From a gamma proteobacterium symbiont of Ctena orbiculata (GTDB taxonomy: Bacteria; Pseudomonadota; Gammaproteobacteria; Chromatiales; Chromatiaceae), in assembly GCA_003058525.1 (NCBI GenBank), contig QBVD01000048.1:1-64000 (forward strand): DNA of 64,000 nucleotides. Reading direction: 5' to 3'. Within the stretch, counting starts at the first letter, position 1. Each line of letters opens with the position of its first letter. A model generated the notes under the pieces. The model saw nothing but the letters and a program-made list of their open reading frames with translations, had not been told where the DNA came from and made no database searches. This document shows positions 1 through 9,787 of the stretch, one piece after another. The translations under genes and the position numbers were made by a program.

Positions 1-154
1 TACCCACCCGGCATGCCGCTAGATTGGCAAAATAGGGCAATACCTGAGATCGCCTGAGCATGCGCTTTTTGATCAGCTTTCCGCGTTGGTCACAGCAGAC
101 CACATGAAACAGATGCTTTGCCAGATCCAAACCGATTGTCGTAATCTTGTTCAT
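1..154 (-). CDS. IS110-family transposase, N-terminal fragment (cut by window edge)
   Basis: The ATG at 154 opens a reading frame that runs off the left edge, giving 51 residues. It begins MNKITTIGLDLAKHLFHVVC, the characteristic start of IS110/IS1111 DEDD transposases; Asp10 is the first catalytic acidic residue of the RuvC-like fold. An AGGAG ribosome site lies about 6 nt upstream. These enzymes mobilise their element without long terminal inverted repeats, and IS110-group members use a structured RNA from the non-coding end upstream of the gene. Only the amino end is visible, so whether the element is intact cannot be judged. The family call is based on the motif and is fairly secure. Confidence 0.8.
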   Translation of the reverse strand, partial: MNKITTIGLDLAKHLFHVVCCDQRGKLIKKRMLRRSQVLPYFANLAACRVG

Positions 155-235
155 GGTCTTCTCCTGCCTCCTTGATAGTTGGAACACTTCTATCATGGCG
201 CATTGTGACGCCGATTCGTGAGGTGGGAGGAGACC
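155..235 (-). other. Structured leader of the IS110 element (possible bridge-RNA region)
   Basis: The transposase leader can fold into three stems. An outer stem pairs 155-164 with 226-235 (9 of 10 bases, the tenth a possible wobble). It encloses a hairpin TGATAG/CTATCA (173-178 with 190-195, 11-nt loop) and a hairpin GGCG/CGCC (197-200 with 209-212, 8-nt loop). The outer stem would sequester the ribosome site. IS110-group elements are known to encode a bridge RNA in this position; calling this one is inference from location and folding only. Confidence 0.3.
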
Positions 236-241
236 ATTACA

Positions 242-262
242 TCGGCGTATGCCGGAATCCAG
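242..262 (-). repeat. REP-like repeat, left copy beside GIY-YIG gene
   Basis: The sequence CGGCGTATGCCGGAATCCAG is the reverse-complement form of the copy at 626-653, with one mismatch over the shared part. Its outer portion (about 234-241) has diverged, as if broken by the neighbouring IS110 element. It lies only 22 bp before the GIY-YIG start codon. Confidence 0.6.
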
Positions 263-283
263 GGAGAATGCCAGGGAGGTGGT

Positions 284-574
284 ATGAAGCGACAACCGTG
301 CGTGTATCTATTAGCCAGCAAACGAAATGGAACCCTATACACGGGTGTGACTTCTAACTTGCTAAAGCGGGTTTGGGAACATAAGAATAATCGAGTTGAA
401 GGTTTTACCAGTCAATACAGTGTGCATACATTAGTCTGGTATGAGATGCATGAGACGATGGCATCTGCTATTGAGCGGGAAAAAGCCATCAAGAATTGGA
501 AGCGGGCGTGGAAGTTAAAGACGATTGAAGCGATGAATCCAGACTGGCTGGATTTGTATCCGGAGCTGATTTGA
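284..574 (+). CDS. GIY-YIG nuclease family protein (96 aa)
   Basis: This is a single-domain GIY-YIG endonuclease of the short UPF0213-like type. The motif appears in relaxed form as VYLLAS...LYTGVT near residues 7-22, followed by the catalytic-type Arg in LLKRVWEHK and the metal-binding Glu region AIEREKAIKNWKRAWK. The start at 284 is chosen because the ATG follows GGGAGGTGGT and gives the normal family length; upstream codons in frame read through repeat DNA. The gene sits alone between two inverted REP-like repeats (242-262 and 626-653). Such small nucleases are common, but their substrate is unknown. Confidence 0.85.
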   Translation: MKRQPCVYLLASKRNGTLYTGVTSNLLKRVWEHKNNRVEGFTSQYSVHTLVWYEMHETMASAIEREKAIKNWKRAWKLKTIEAMNPDWLDLYPELI

Positions 575-926
575 CGAGCAATATTCTTTGCTGAAATAGA
601 GACGGTCGACAATCGTGTGGAGCATCTGGATTCCGGCCTACGCCGGAATGACGTGCTCGTAGGATCTTAGCTTGTGTGTTAGTTAGGCAGCGTCAGGTAG
701 TCAGAACTGACCCTTAAATAAAGATATTACTGATGATTTCAATATTGTTTTCGTCTTTCAATAGATTAGTGACACTTATTAATTAGAGCTACCTACAAAT
801 TACTCTAACGAGACAATTTTTTTATCAATCGCTTTCTTCTCTTAACTTGCTGGAATCACTCCATGGAAGAGAGAAACATAATGCTATCATAGGACCGTTT
901 TGCGGATTTGTAGTGTGACATGCCGG
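575..926. other. Gap without a gene; carries a REP-like repeat
   Basis: AT-rich 352 bp with no credible reading frame on either strand. The only recognisable structure is the 28-bp REP-like copy at 626-653. The remainder separates the GIY-YIG gene from the convergent small secreted-protein gene. Confidence 0.6.
626..653 (+). repeat. REP-like repeat, right copy
   Basis: A 28-bp unit starting CTGGATTCCGGCC and ending CGCCGGAATGACG, itself an imperfect palindrome. It is inverted relative to the copy at 242-262, and the same unit occurs as an inverted pair at 7057-7084 and 7108-7135. The family looks like the extragenic palindromes dispersed in many proteobacteria. Confidence 0.75.
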
Positions 927-1298
927 CTATTTGATCTTTACAACATGGGCGATCCCACCCCCATGATCCAACGATTCCAGTGCCATTGTCCCGCCATCAT
1001 ATGCAAGGATCTTCAATCGTCCGGGTAGTGCTCCCTTCATGTGAATGATATCCCCCTCGCAGCTATAGTCCCCTGTCTTATCGATTGCCGGACGGGATTT
1101 AAGAAAACGGACCGTGCCGTTTTTCATAAACTCCCAGGATTGACTATCGTCTTTAATGCTATTACCGGCAAACTCGACATGTGACTGCTGCCACTTGCCT
1201 ATGATGTCTTTTGCGCACTCAGCATATGCGTTGACAGGGGCAGCGATGACGACACTGAGCATGGCAGACAAGAAATAGAGTCCGGGTTTCATTTGCAT
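927..1298 (-). CDS. Small secreted protein of unknown function (123 aa)
   Basis: The product has a good Sec signal peptide (MQMKPGLYFLSAMLSVVIAA, predicted cut near AYA-E) and a mature region of roughly 95 residues. The mature part opens ECAKDIIGKWQQSHVEF and contains short beta-strand-like runs, with two Cys that could form a disulfide. The IIGKW opening and strand pattern recall small lipocalin-like stress proteins, but no family is recognised. The start at 1298 follows AAGGA by 8 nt; a longer frame upstream lacks a ribosome site. It stands alone, convergent with the GIY-YIG gene. Confidence 0.6.
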   Translation of the reverse strand: MQMKPGLYFLSAMLSVVIAAPVNAYAECAKDIIGKWQQSHVEFAGNSIKDDSQSWEFMKNGTVRFLKSRPAIDKTGDYSCEGDIIHMKGALPGRLKILAYDGGTMALESLDHGGGIAHVVKIK

Positions 1299-1752
1299 GG
1301 TAATAATCCTTGATCGAATTTGGTGATAAATTACGACAATCGTACAACGCAATGCCGAATCGGTTTCAGAAATCTTGACACTCACTCATCAACAACAGTC
1401 TAGCGGAGTTTTTACCATCGTCGACCCGCTGCTTCGCCGCCCTACCGCCCCGAGTAGACCCTGAATCCACACACTCCAGAACCTGTTGGCACTCATCCAA
1501 GTGGTTTTGTTGTCTCTGATCAAACGCCACTCATGGTACGAGAAAAGAAGCCTGGTCATTCATATCAGCGGCGAATGATCAGGTGCCTGTCCCTAACTTG
1601 TTGAAACCATTATTGCCTGATGGTTATGGACTAAGGTTTTTGATGGGTCTACTCAACAGGATTTGCTATCGTAATGGTCTGGACTTTTCTGCCAGTCGGA
1701 TTAAGCTAGGGTGTCGCGCGAAGGCCCACGGAACAACCAGAGAAGGTAACGG
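1299..1752. other. Gap without a gene
   Basis: About 450 bp between the divergent secreted-protein and GGDEF genes. No supported reading frame, tRNA or clear terminator is seen. It presumably holds both promoters. Confidence 0.5.
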
Positions 1753-2901
1753 GTGAATCAGATCAATTCCGGTCGACGTACAGCGGACAGACGTTCCGGT
1801 ATAGAACGCCGCAAAAACCAGACAGGTGGACAGGGATCCGAACACCGGATGTCCTGGGAAGACCAGCGCACCCAGTACTGGACACGCCTGCTGTTTTGCG
1901 GCCTGGCACTCCTCTATTTCAATTTCGGCGGCGAGGAACAGGTACGCGACTGGACCAGCCTTCAGGTGGTCAACCTGCTCTTCCTGGCCTTTGGCATCGA
2001 GATTCTGTTCTTCATGCGGCACGCTTCCCGGGTACCGCACGCGCCCTGGCGTCAACGCCTGACCATGTGGGTGGACATCATCATGGCCTCCTTCGCGGTA
2101 CTGGCGGATACCACCATCAGTTCCCCCGGTTTTCTGGTCTACCTGATGGTTATTCTCGGCAACGGCATGCGCTACGGCCTGCGGTTGTTCGGTGAAGCGG
2201 TCATAGGCAGCCTTGGCGCAGTCATATTGATCGTCAGCCTGCGGTTGTTTGACTATGTCGACCTGTTTTCGGTCAGCGCAATCTTTTTTCTCGTCTTCTT
2301 TGCGATCATCGTCATCTACTCCTACACCCTGACGGCCAAGATAGAACTCGGCCGCGCCAAACTTGCCCACGAGCGTAACATCGACGCCCTCACCGGGCTG
2401 CTCAACCGGCGCGCCCTGGTGGAACGCTCGTCATCCCTGTTCCAGAGCCAGGAGAACGGGAACAGCGTGGTTGTCCTGTTCGCTGACCTGGACGGCTTCA
2501 AGAAAGTCAACGACACCCATGGCCACCATGTGGGCGATCGCGTGCTGGCAGGCGTTGCAGACAGCATCGCCAATACAGTACGCGACGAAGACCTGGTGGC
2601 ACGCTACGGCGGAGACGAGTTCCTGCTACTGCTGCCCCATGCCACCAAACAGTGCGGTGAGACAGTTGCCCAACGCGTGAGACAGGCAATCGACGACTAC
2701 GCCAAAGAGAACGGCATCGACTTCAGCATCTCCATCGGCATGGGCAGATACCCCGATCATGGCCACGACCTGGATAGTGTGATCAGAAGTGTCGATCAGG
2801 CAATGTACCGCAGCAAACTGAAACATGGGGGCGGTGGGATATTACACGTTGAAGGCATTGAGCTGGACCCGGCAGGGTCAACTTCAGGGACTGCATATTG
2901 A
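1753..2901 (+). CDS. Membrane-anchored diguanylate cyclase (GGDEF)
   Basis: A 382-residue protein with about six membrane segments (roughly residues 45-200) followed by a C-terminal GGDEF domain. The signature GGDEF is at residues 286-290, preceded by RDED, an intact RxxD product-inhibition site five residues upstream. It should make c-di-GMP from GTP at the inner membrane. The N-terminus is very Arg-rich (GRRTADRRSGIERRK). The start is a GTG at 1753 preceded by AGAAGG. The membrane region is not a recognised sensor domain. The gene is monocistronic and convergent with a second GGDEF gene. Confidence 0.88.
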   Translation: MNQINSGRRTADRRSGIERRKNQTGGQGSEHRMSWEDQRTQYWTRLLFCGLALLYFNFGGEEQVRDWTSLQVVNLLFLAFGIEILFFMRHASRVPHAPWRQRLTMWVDIIMASFAVLADTTISSPGFLVYLMVILGNGMRYGLRLFGEAVIGSLGAVILIVSLRLFDYVDLFSVSAIFFLVFFAIIVIYSYTLTAKIELGRAKLAHERNIDALTGLLNRRALVERSSSLFQSQENGNSVVVLFADLDGFKKVNDTHGHHVGDRVLAGVADSIANTVRDEDLVARYGGDEFLLLLPHATKQCGETVAQRVRQAIDDYAKENGIDFSISIGMGRYPDHGHDLDSVIRSVDQAMYRSKLKHGGGGILHVEGIELDPAGSTSGTAY

Positions 2902-2992
2902 TTCTGTCATTCTGAATGGGGTCAGCTTGCAGGATCTCGCGTTTACAGCACGCTAGAGATTCATTTTCTTCCACTCAAGTACGCTTGGTTGC

Positions 2993-3931
2993 CTATCCAC
3001 CTCCTAACAATGCATTATCCCAGTACTCGACCCTGTTTTTTCCTCTCTCTTTCGCTCGGTAAAGCATGTGATCCGCGATACCAATAATATCTCTTTCCTT
3101 GCTCACCATGGCAGGCACCTGCTCCGCCAGTCCAATGCTAACTGTTAAATAAGTTACAGCGTCTGACTTGCCATTTGGTATTTTATGGTCGGCAATAGTG
3201 CATAACAACTTGTTCGTCAGCTTTTTAGCTTGTTCCAACTTTGTGTCACTCCATACAAGCGCGAACTCCTCTCCCCCATACCTAGCGCAGATGTCTCCTG
3301 GCCTTTTAGCAAACCCTTCGAGTAATTCCCCAACCTTAATCAAACACTCATCGCCAAATTGGTGACCATGATTATCATTGATCAATTTAAAATTATCGAT
3401 ATCCAGTATAGCGAGGCAGATAGGCTTTTTAAGCCTTCTACATCTTTTCCACTCTTTATCGAGGAATTCATCGAAAGCCCGGCGATTGGGGATACCTGTA
3501 AGACCATCCATTGTCGCAAGTCTTTTCACTTCATTCTCTGCCAGTTTTCTTTCGGAAATATTTTGATGTGAAATCACATAGTAGCTCTCAGCGGCTACTT
3601 GGAATGGGGTCACACGCATCATAAACCATCGCTTTTCGTCAGGACTGTGGCATGGGTATTCGAGGTAAAATATGTTTTCCTGCATATTTATAACGCTTTT
3701 GATCCCATTGCCTGCTCTTGTCCCGAATTCATCCCCCATGGCAGCGGCTTTGTCACATTCTTCGATGTAATTCACACCGACCCAGCCATCACCAACAATA
3801 CAGGCATTGTTGATCCCGAAATCTGACCAGCTTTTATTGACAAACTGGATTTTCCCTGTTTTATCCACGACAACAATGTGTTCAGTCAGTGAATCAAGAA
3901 CTCGATTCAGGAACTCGTATGATTTTTCCAT
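2993..3931 (-). CDS. PAS-GGDEF diguanylate cyclase
   Basis: A 312-residue soluble protein. An N-terminal PAS domain (about 5-125, opening LTEHIVVVDKTGKIQFVN) is linked through the PAC-like SHQNISERK segment to a GGDEF domain (about 135-305). The active site is GGEEF at 219-223 and the I-site is RPGD at 210-213, so it is predicted to be catalytically active and feedback-inhibited. The PAS ligand cannot be told from the sequence. It has no membrane segment, unlike its convergent neighbour. It stands alone; 280 bp upstream separate it from the small genes after katG. Confidence 0.9.
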   Translation of the reverse strand: MEKSYEFLNRVLDSLTEHIVVVDKTGKIQFVNKSWSDFGINNACIVGDGWVGVNYIEECDKAAAMGDEFGTRAGNGIKSVINMQENIFYLEYPCHSPDEKRWFMMRVTPFQVAAESYYVISHQNISERKLAENEVKRLATMDGLTGIPNRRAFDEFLDKEWKRCRRLKKPICLAILDIDNFKLINDNHGHQFGDECLIKVGELLEGFAKRPGDICARYGGEEFALVWSDTKLEQAKKLTNKLLCTIADHKIPNGKSDAVTYLTVSIGLAEQVPAMVSKERDIIGIADHMLYRAKERGKNRVEYWDNALLGGG

Positions 3932-4213
3932 AATCGACTCTCTTGCTTGTTATACGGGGGGATTGAATACAAGAACCTCCCTGTTTTTTAATTATATTTA
4001 CACCAGTTTTCTTATCGTTGCCAGCCATTTAATTCCTGAAAAACCAGACATACTCAGAACTAAGTTAACCCGCTATTCAATTAAAAAAGCGTCATTACAA
4101 GTTGATCGGGTGCCCAGCGGTTATAAGAGGGATGCTTGATTCATCTGAATTCGCTTATCCACAAAATAATAGGTTGAATCCAGTTATTGCAGATTCCTTG
4201 TGAGGATTCAAAA

Positions 4214-4363
4214 TCAATTGATTCCATACATCGCGATTAGAACAGGAACTGCCAGCCATAATAGTCCCTTGATCAGGAAAAACACGGGAAGCCCCCAGGC
4301 CAGCTTTTTTATCCAGGCTTTTGTGTGCTTTTCACGGACAGCAATAGTTGTAGGATTATTCAT
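4214..4363 (-). CDS. Small single-pass membrane protein downstream of katG (49 aa)
   Basis: The ATG at 4363 follows AGAGGAAAG with good spacing. The product has a basic N-terminal half (REKHTKAWIKKLAW) and one hydrophobic segment (LPVFFLIKGLLWLAVPVLIA), ending YGIN. No family function is recognised. It starts 13 nt after the stop of the small gene at 4377-4544, and both follow katG on the same strand, so co-transcription with katG is likely. A role near peroxide stress is inference from position only. Confidence 0.6.
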   Translation of the reverse strand: MNNPTTIAVREKHTKAWIKKLAWGLPVFFLIKGLLWLAVPVLIAMYGIN

Positions 4364-4376
4364 TGATCACTTTCCT

Positions 4377-4544
4377 CTATGGCATGCAGTTGTAGCCATC
4401 GCCTCGCCGGGTATGGGCCCTGTCATTAACCGGCTGGCTCTCCCCCGTGGTGGGGATGCCCATATCCAATACTGTCATCCAATCCGATCGCTTTACTGAA
4501 CGGGGTACACTCACACCACTGACTGCCCTGTTTGATACTTTCAT
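4377..4544 (-). CDS. Small hypothetical protein in the katG operon (55 aa)
   Basis: Its reading frame is chosen because the ATG at 4544 has a near-perfect ribosome site, GAGGAGGAATACAAC, which is hard to explain otherwise. The 55-residue product (MKVSNRAVSGVSVPRSVKRS...) is polar, basic near the start, has no membrane segment, and ends YNCMP. No family is recognised. It lies 75 bp after the katG stop and 13 bp before the small membrane protein gene. Translation is supported by the ribosome site, not by homology. Confidence 0.5.
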   Translation of the reverse strand: MKVSNRAVSGVSVPRSVKRSDWMTVLDMGIPTTGESQPVNDRAHTRRGDGYNCMP

Positions 4545-4619
4545 GTTGTATTCCTCCTCTTCTGAATTGTGTTTTCTGTTGCTGAAATGGCCACATCCCT
4601 GTAGCCATGATCACGCGGT

Positions 4620-6863
<2,244 letters not shown>

Positions 6864-7027
6864 TCAATTGTTTCTATTGTTTTGTTTGTTTTTTTCTATC
6901 GCCGATCTCTCCCGCAGCTGTTGCATATCTGTTAAGCGGTTACACAGCCAAAAACTGTGGGATCCCTGGTAAGATCACTTGACCATGGTCTGGATAGAAC
7001 GATGGGCAATAAAAGGGGCTCAGATCC

Positions 7028-7170
7028 GAATGGCGCTTACCTAAGCCAAGAACCACCGTCATCCCGGCGCAGGCCGGGATCCAGATTGCTTGATGGTGAG
7101 GGTATTCCTGGATTCCGGCCTGCGCCAGAATGACGAATATCCTGAAATTCGTCTTGAGTAAGTACCATTC
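7028..7170. mobile_element. 143-bp MITE-like element with internal REP pair and 11-bp direct duplication
   Basis: The exact 11-bp sequence GGCTCAGATCC occurs on both sides (7017-7027 and 7171-7181), as expected of a target-site duplication. The termini are imperfect inverted repeats: 7026-7045 starts CCGAATGGCGCTTAC and matches the reverse complement of 7153-7172 at 16 of 20 positions. Inside is an inverted pair of the REP-like unit. It has no coding capacity. Duplications of 10-13 bp are typical of IS4-family transposition, so a non-autonomous IS4-type relic is a reasonable guess. Confidence 0.55.
7057..7135. repeat. Inverted pair of REP-like repeats
   Basis: Two 28-bp copies, 7057-7084 and 7108-7135, in inverted orientation with a 23-bp spacer. 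Each contains the CCGGCGCAGGCCGG-type palindrome, and the pair could form a long cruciform (REPIN-like). They are related to the copies around the GIY-YIG gene near the left end. Confidence 0.7.
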
Positions 7171-7472
7171 GGCTCAGATCCCTTTCTCTCACTGGCAGTG
7201 AGCGAAGCCGGCAAGGTTTTGTAAGGCAAAATATTGGTGGATTGAAATATCCCGTGAGAGAAGGATTTTCTCTTGGACTGGATAGTGGGGCCTTCGGGAA
7301 CCTATATTCGGTTTTATAAACTTTGAGGATAAATACTTTTCCCCAGAGAAGTTTAAACCTGCAATGATGTAGTACGGTGATGCTGAAAAGGTCAAACAGA
7401 AGCTGAATACTCCAGGGCCTGTTATCTCTTTATCTGGCTTGGACTGTCTACGGCGGTAAAAAACGTTCGCGA

Positions 7473-7988
7473 TCAACTGACGCCAACCACCTGTACTGCG
7501 CATGTACGCTCGCGCGGCCCGTCCATCTCCAGAAACAGGATGGACTGGTAACGCCCAAGCACCAATGCACCACCATGTAGCGGCACCGTTTCACTGTTTC
7601 CAAGTATCATGGCAATCAGGTGGGCGTGTGCATTTTCGGGTTCGTCAGGCGGAATATTGATACACAGATGCAAGTCGTTATGCTTGTACGATCCCTCGGG
7701 CGAGGCAATGGTCAAGAAGAAGTTGCGTATATCCTCGAATAGACGCTCTTCGTTTTCGTTGACGGAAATTGCGCAGGTGGTATGCAGCAAAGTGATTGAT
7801 ACCGTTCCCTCCAATACACCCGACTCTCTTACCACGCCTTCGACTTGCTTGGTGATATCACATACTTCGAATGATCTGTTCGTGGAAAAATTCAATTCAT
7901 TGAAGAAATTCAATCTGCGGCATCTCTCTGTGTTTAGTCTGACTAATTGGCTTCGTGTAATTGCATGAAAATGTGGATTGGTTTTCAA
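7473..7988 (-). CDS. YjbQ/UPF0047 family protein (secondary thiamine-phosphate synthase-like)
   Basis: The UPF0047 core is present: the LHTTCAISVNENEE segment, the metal-site-like NDLHLCINIPPDEPENAHAH region and the C-terminal GRYQSILFLEMDGPRER. The family was annotated as a secondary thiamine-phosphate synthase from complementation; its physiological role is uncertain. At 171 residues it is about 30 longer than usual. The extra N-terminus (up to about LNFFNELNFST) may be untranslated, and a TTG near 7907 is an alternative start. It is the last gene of the kinase-regulator-transporter-cmoAB operon, 27 bp after cmoB. Confidence 0.85.
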   Translation of the reverse strand: MKTNPHFHAITRSQLVRLNTERCRRLNFFNELNFSTNRSFEVCDITKQVEGVVRESGVLEGTVSITLLHTTCAISVNENEERLFEDIRNFFLTIASPEGSYKHNDLHLCINIPPDEPENAHAHLIAMILGNSETVPLHGGALVLGRYQSILFLEMDGPRERTCAVQVVGVS

Positions 7989-8015
7989 GCATGGGTAATA
8001 CAGCTATGCGAGCCG

Positions 8016-8990
8016 CTATCCCCTGGCAATAAATATTGCCCTGCGAGGCGCTGGATAGCCCTCGATGGTCAAACGCCCGTCCGCCGGATCGAGATAGTCC
8101 GCCAGTGATTCAAAACGCATCCACTCCGTAGCACGCTGTTCCTCAGTGGTGGTTACCGATACATCGATCAGTTTCACCTGATTGAATCCGGCCCGTTCCA
8201 GCCATTTGTGCAGGGTTTCCGTGCTGGGTATAAACCAGACATTGCGCATCTTGGCATAGCGTCCCTGCGGTACCAGCACCTGGTTCGCCCCCCCTTCGAT
8301 CACCAAAGTCTCCAGTACCAGTTCACCGCCGTTGCGCAGTGCCCCTTTCAGTTCGGCCAAGTGGGCGAAGGGTGACTGGCGATGATAGAAGACACCCATA
8401 GAGAAAACGGTGTCGAACCCCTTGATATCCGGCGGCAGGTGCTCGATGCCGATGGGAAAGAGATGAACCGGATGGTGTTCGCCGAGGAAATGCTTGATGG
8501 CTTCGAACTGCATGATGAAGAGTTGGGTGGGGTCGATACCGATGACCAGTCTTGCGCCCTCCCCCAGCATGCGCCAGGCATGATAGCCGTTGCCGCAACC
8601 CACATCCAGCACCACCCTGTTGTTTAGCGGTTGAATATGGGATTGCAACCTGTCCCATTTGAAATCGGAGCGCCATTCGGTATCGATATGCAGGCCGCAT
8701 ATTTCGTAGGGCCCCTTACGCCAGGGATGCAATCCTGAGAGAAGCTGGATCAGTTGCCGGCGCATCGTCTCGTCACAGTCACCTGTCTCGCCCGCCCTGA
8801 TTCGTGTACTGTTCAAGTCGATGGATGACAGTTTTGGTGTTGGCAGCCGGGAGACGATCCGGCGCCATTCCTCCATATCCCCATGGGTCTTTTCCTGCCA
8901 TACCTGCTCGATCTGCTGGGGCAGTTGCTCAAACCATTTCCCCAACGGCCCCTCCATGAAGGGTTGTCGCCATGCCCATCGATCCGTCAT
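8016..8990 (-). CDS. cmoB: tRNA U34 carboxymethyltransferase CmoB
   Basis: This 324-residue enzyme transfers the carboxymethyl group from carboxy-SAM to 5-hydroxyuridine at the wobble position of certain tRNAs, giving cmo5U. Family marks are the N-terminal region ending in LSGLHPWRKGPYEI and the Rossmann motif VLDVGCGNGYHAWRM, followed by VIGIDPTQLF. Its ATG overlaps the cmoA stop in an ATGA arrangement, which fixes the start and implies translational coupling. Length matches the E. coli protein (323 aa). Confidence 0.95.
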   Translation of the reverse strand: MTDRWAWRQPFMEGPLGKWFEQLPQQIEQVWQEKTHGDMEEWRRIVSRLPTPKLSSIDLNSTRIRAGETGDCDETMRRQLIQLLSGLHPWRKGPYEICGLHIDTEWRSDFKWDRLQSHIQPLNNRVVLDVGCGNGYHAWRMLGEGARLVIGIDPTQLFIMQFEAIKHFLGEHHPVHLFPIGIEHLPPDIKGFDTVFSMGVFYHRQSPFAHLAELKGALRNGGELVLETLVIEGGANQVLVPQGRYAKMRNVWFIPSTETLHKWLERAGFNQVKLIDVSVTTTEEQRATEWMRFESLADYLDPADGRLTIEGYPAPRRAIFIARG

Positions 8991-9787
8991 TTGATTGCCA
9001 GCAGAGAGACAAAATTAAAACACTGGAACCAGACCTCGACCGTGGAAAAACCCACTCCCTTCAAGCGCTCGATGTGGCAGGCCAGGCTCTCGGGGATCAG
9101 CACATCCTCCAGTGCGGATCGCTTCTGGCTGATCTCCAGATCGGAGTAGCCCTGGGCCTTTTTGAAGCCATGATGCATCTGCGTGAAGAGCTGCTGGGCT
9201 GTATCGTTGGCTACCAGGATCTTTTCAGAGAGGACCAACAGGCCATCCGGCAACATCCCGTCATGGATCTTTTTCAGAATCGTGGTCCGCTCCCCGGCGG
9301 GCAGGAACTGCAGTGTGAAGTTCAAAACCACCATCGAGGCCTGTTGAATCGTCACATCGCGGATATCGGCGCATATCAGTTCAATCGCCGGATCCGGCCG
9401 GCATTGGGCCAGATTCGCCTTGGCCCTGGCCAACATCGCGGGGGAGTTGTCGACACCGACGAGGGCCACATCCTCTGCCTCGATGGCGGAGTGAATCGCC
9501 ATACTGGCGGCGCCCAGCGAACAGCCGAGATCGTAGCAGTATGAGCCGTCCTTGACATATTGTGCAGCCAGGGTACCGATCATGTTGATAATAGTTCCAT
9601 AGCCGGGAACCGACCGGTTGATCATATCGGGGAAGACACGGGCCACCCGGTCGTCGAAGACAAAATCGGGAACCAGTTCGTGGGCATCCGCATAGAGCAT
9701 GTCTTTGTTCGAATCATCTGCCATAGATCGAAAGGGTATCAGGTGAGTTGTCGCGCGGTTTGCAGGCTGCTCATCGTTGTTGATCAC
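8987..9787 (-). CDS. cmoA: Carboxy-SAM synthase CmoA
   Basis: It converts SAM and prephenate to carboxy-S-adenosyl-methionine, the cofactor CmoB uses. The family signature FDDRVARVFPDMINRSVPGYG is clear, followed by the SAM-binding YDLGCSLGAASMAI. The chosen GTG at 9787 overlaps the end of the transporter gene by 17 bp and is preceded by AGGAA. An internal ATG at 9724 would give 245 residues, closer to the E. coli length of 247, but has a weaker ribosome site. The cmoA-cmoB overlap is conserved widely. Confidence 0.94.
   Translation of the reverse strand: MINNDEQPANRATTHLIPFRSMADDSNKDMLYADAHELVPDFVFDDRVARVFPDMINRSVPGYGTIINMIGTLAAQYVKDGSYCYDLGCSLGAASMAIHSAIEAEDVALVGVDNSPAMLARAKANLAQCRPDPAIELICADIRDVTIQQASMVVLNFTLQFLPAGERTTILKKIHDGMLPDGLLVLSEKILVANDTAQQLFTQMHHGFKKAQGYSDLEISQKRSALEDVLIPESLACHIERLKGVGFSTVEVWFQCFNFVSLLAIK

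Noticed and set aside
1666-2370. A 234-codon reverse-strand frame over the first GGDEF gene.
   Set aside because: It lies antisense to a well-supported GGDEF protein, has low-complexity acidic/Gln composition and no recognisable domain.
4414-4432. A sequence loosely like the palindromic repeat (GGGCCCTGTCATTAACC).
   Set aside because: The match is too weak and it lies inside the 55-codon gene.
4426-4614. A second minus-strand frame in the gap after katG.
   Set aside because: It overlaps the 55-codon frame that has a strong ribosome site; the peptide is unremarkable and would need a start with no ribosome site.
7189-7503. A 104-codon minus-strand frame after yjbQ.
   Set aside because: It overlaps the yjbQ end, has no domain, no good ribosome site and atypical composition.
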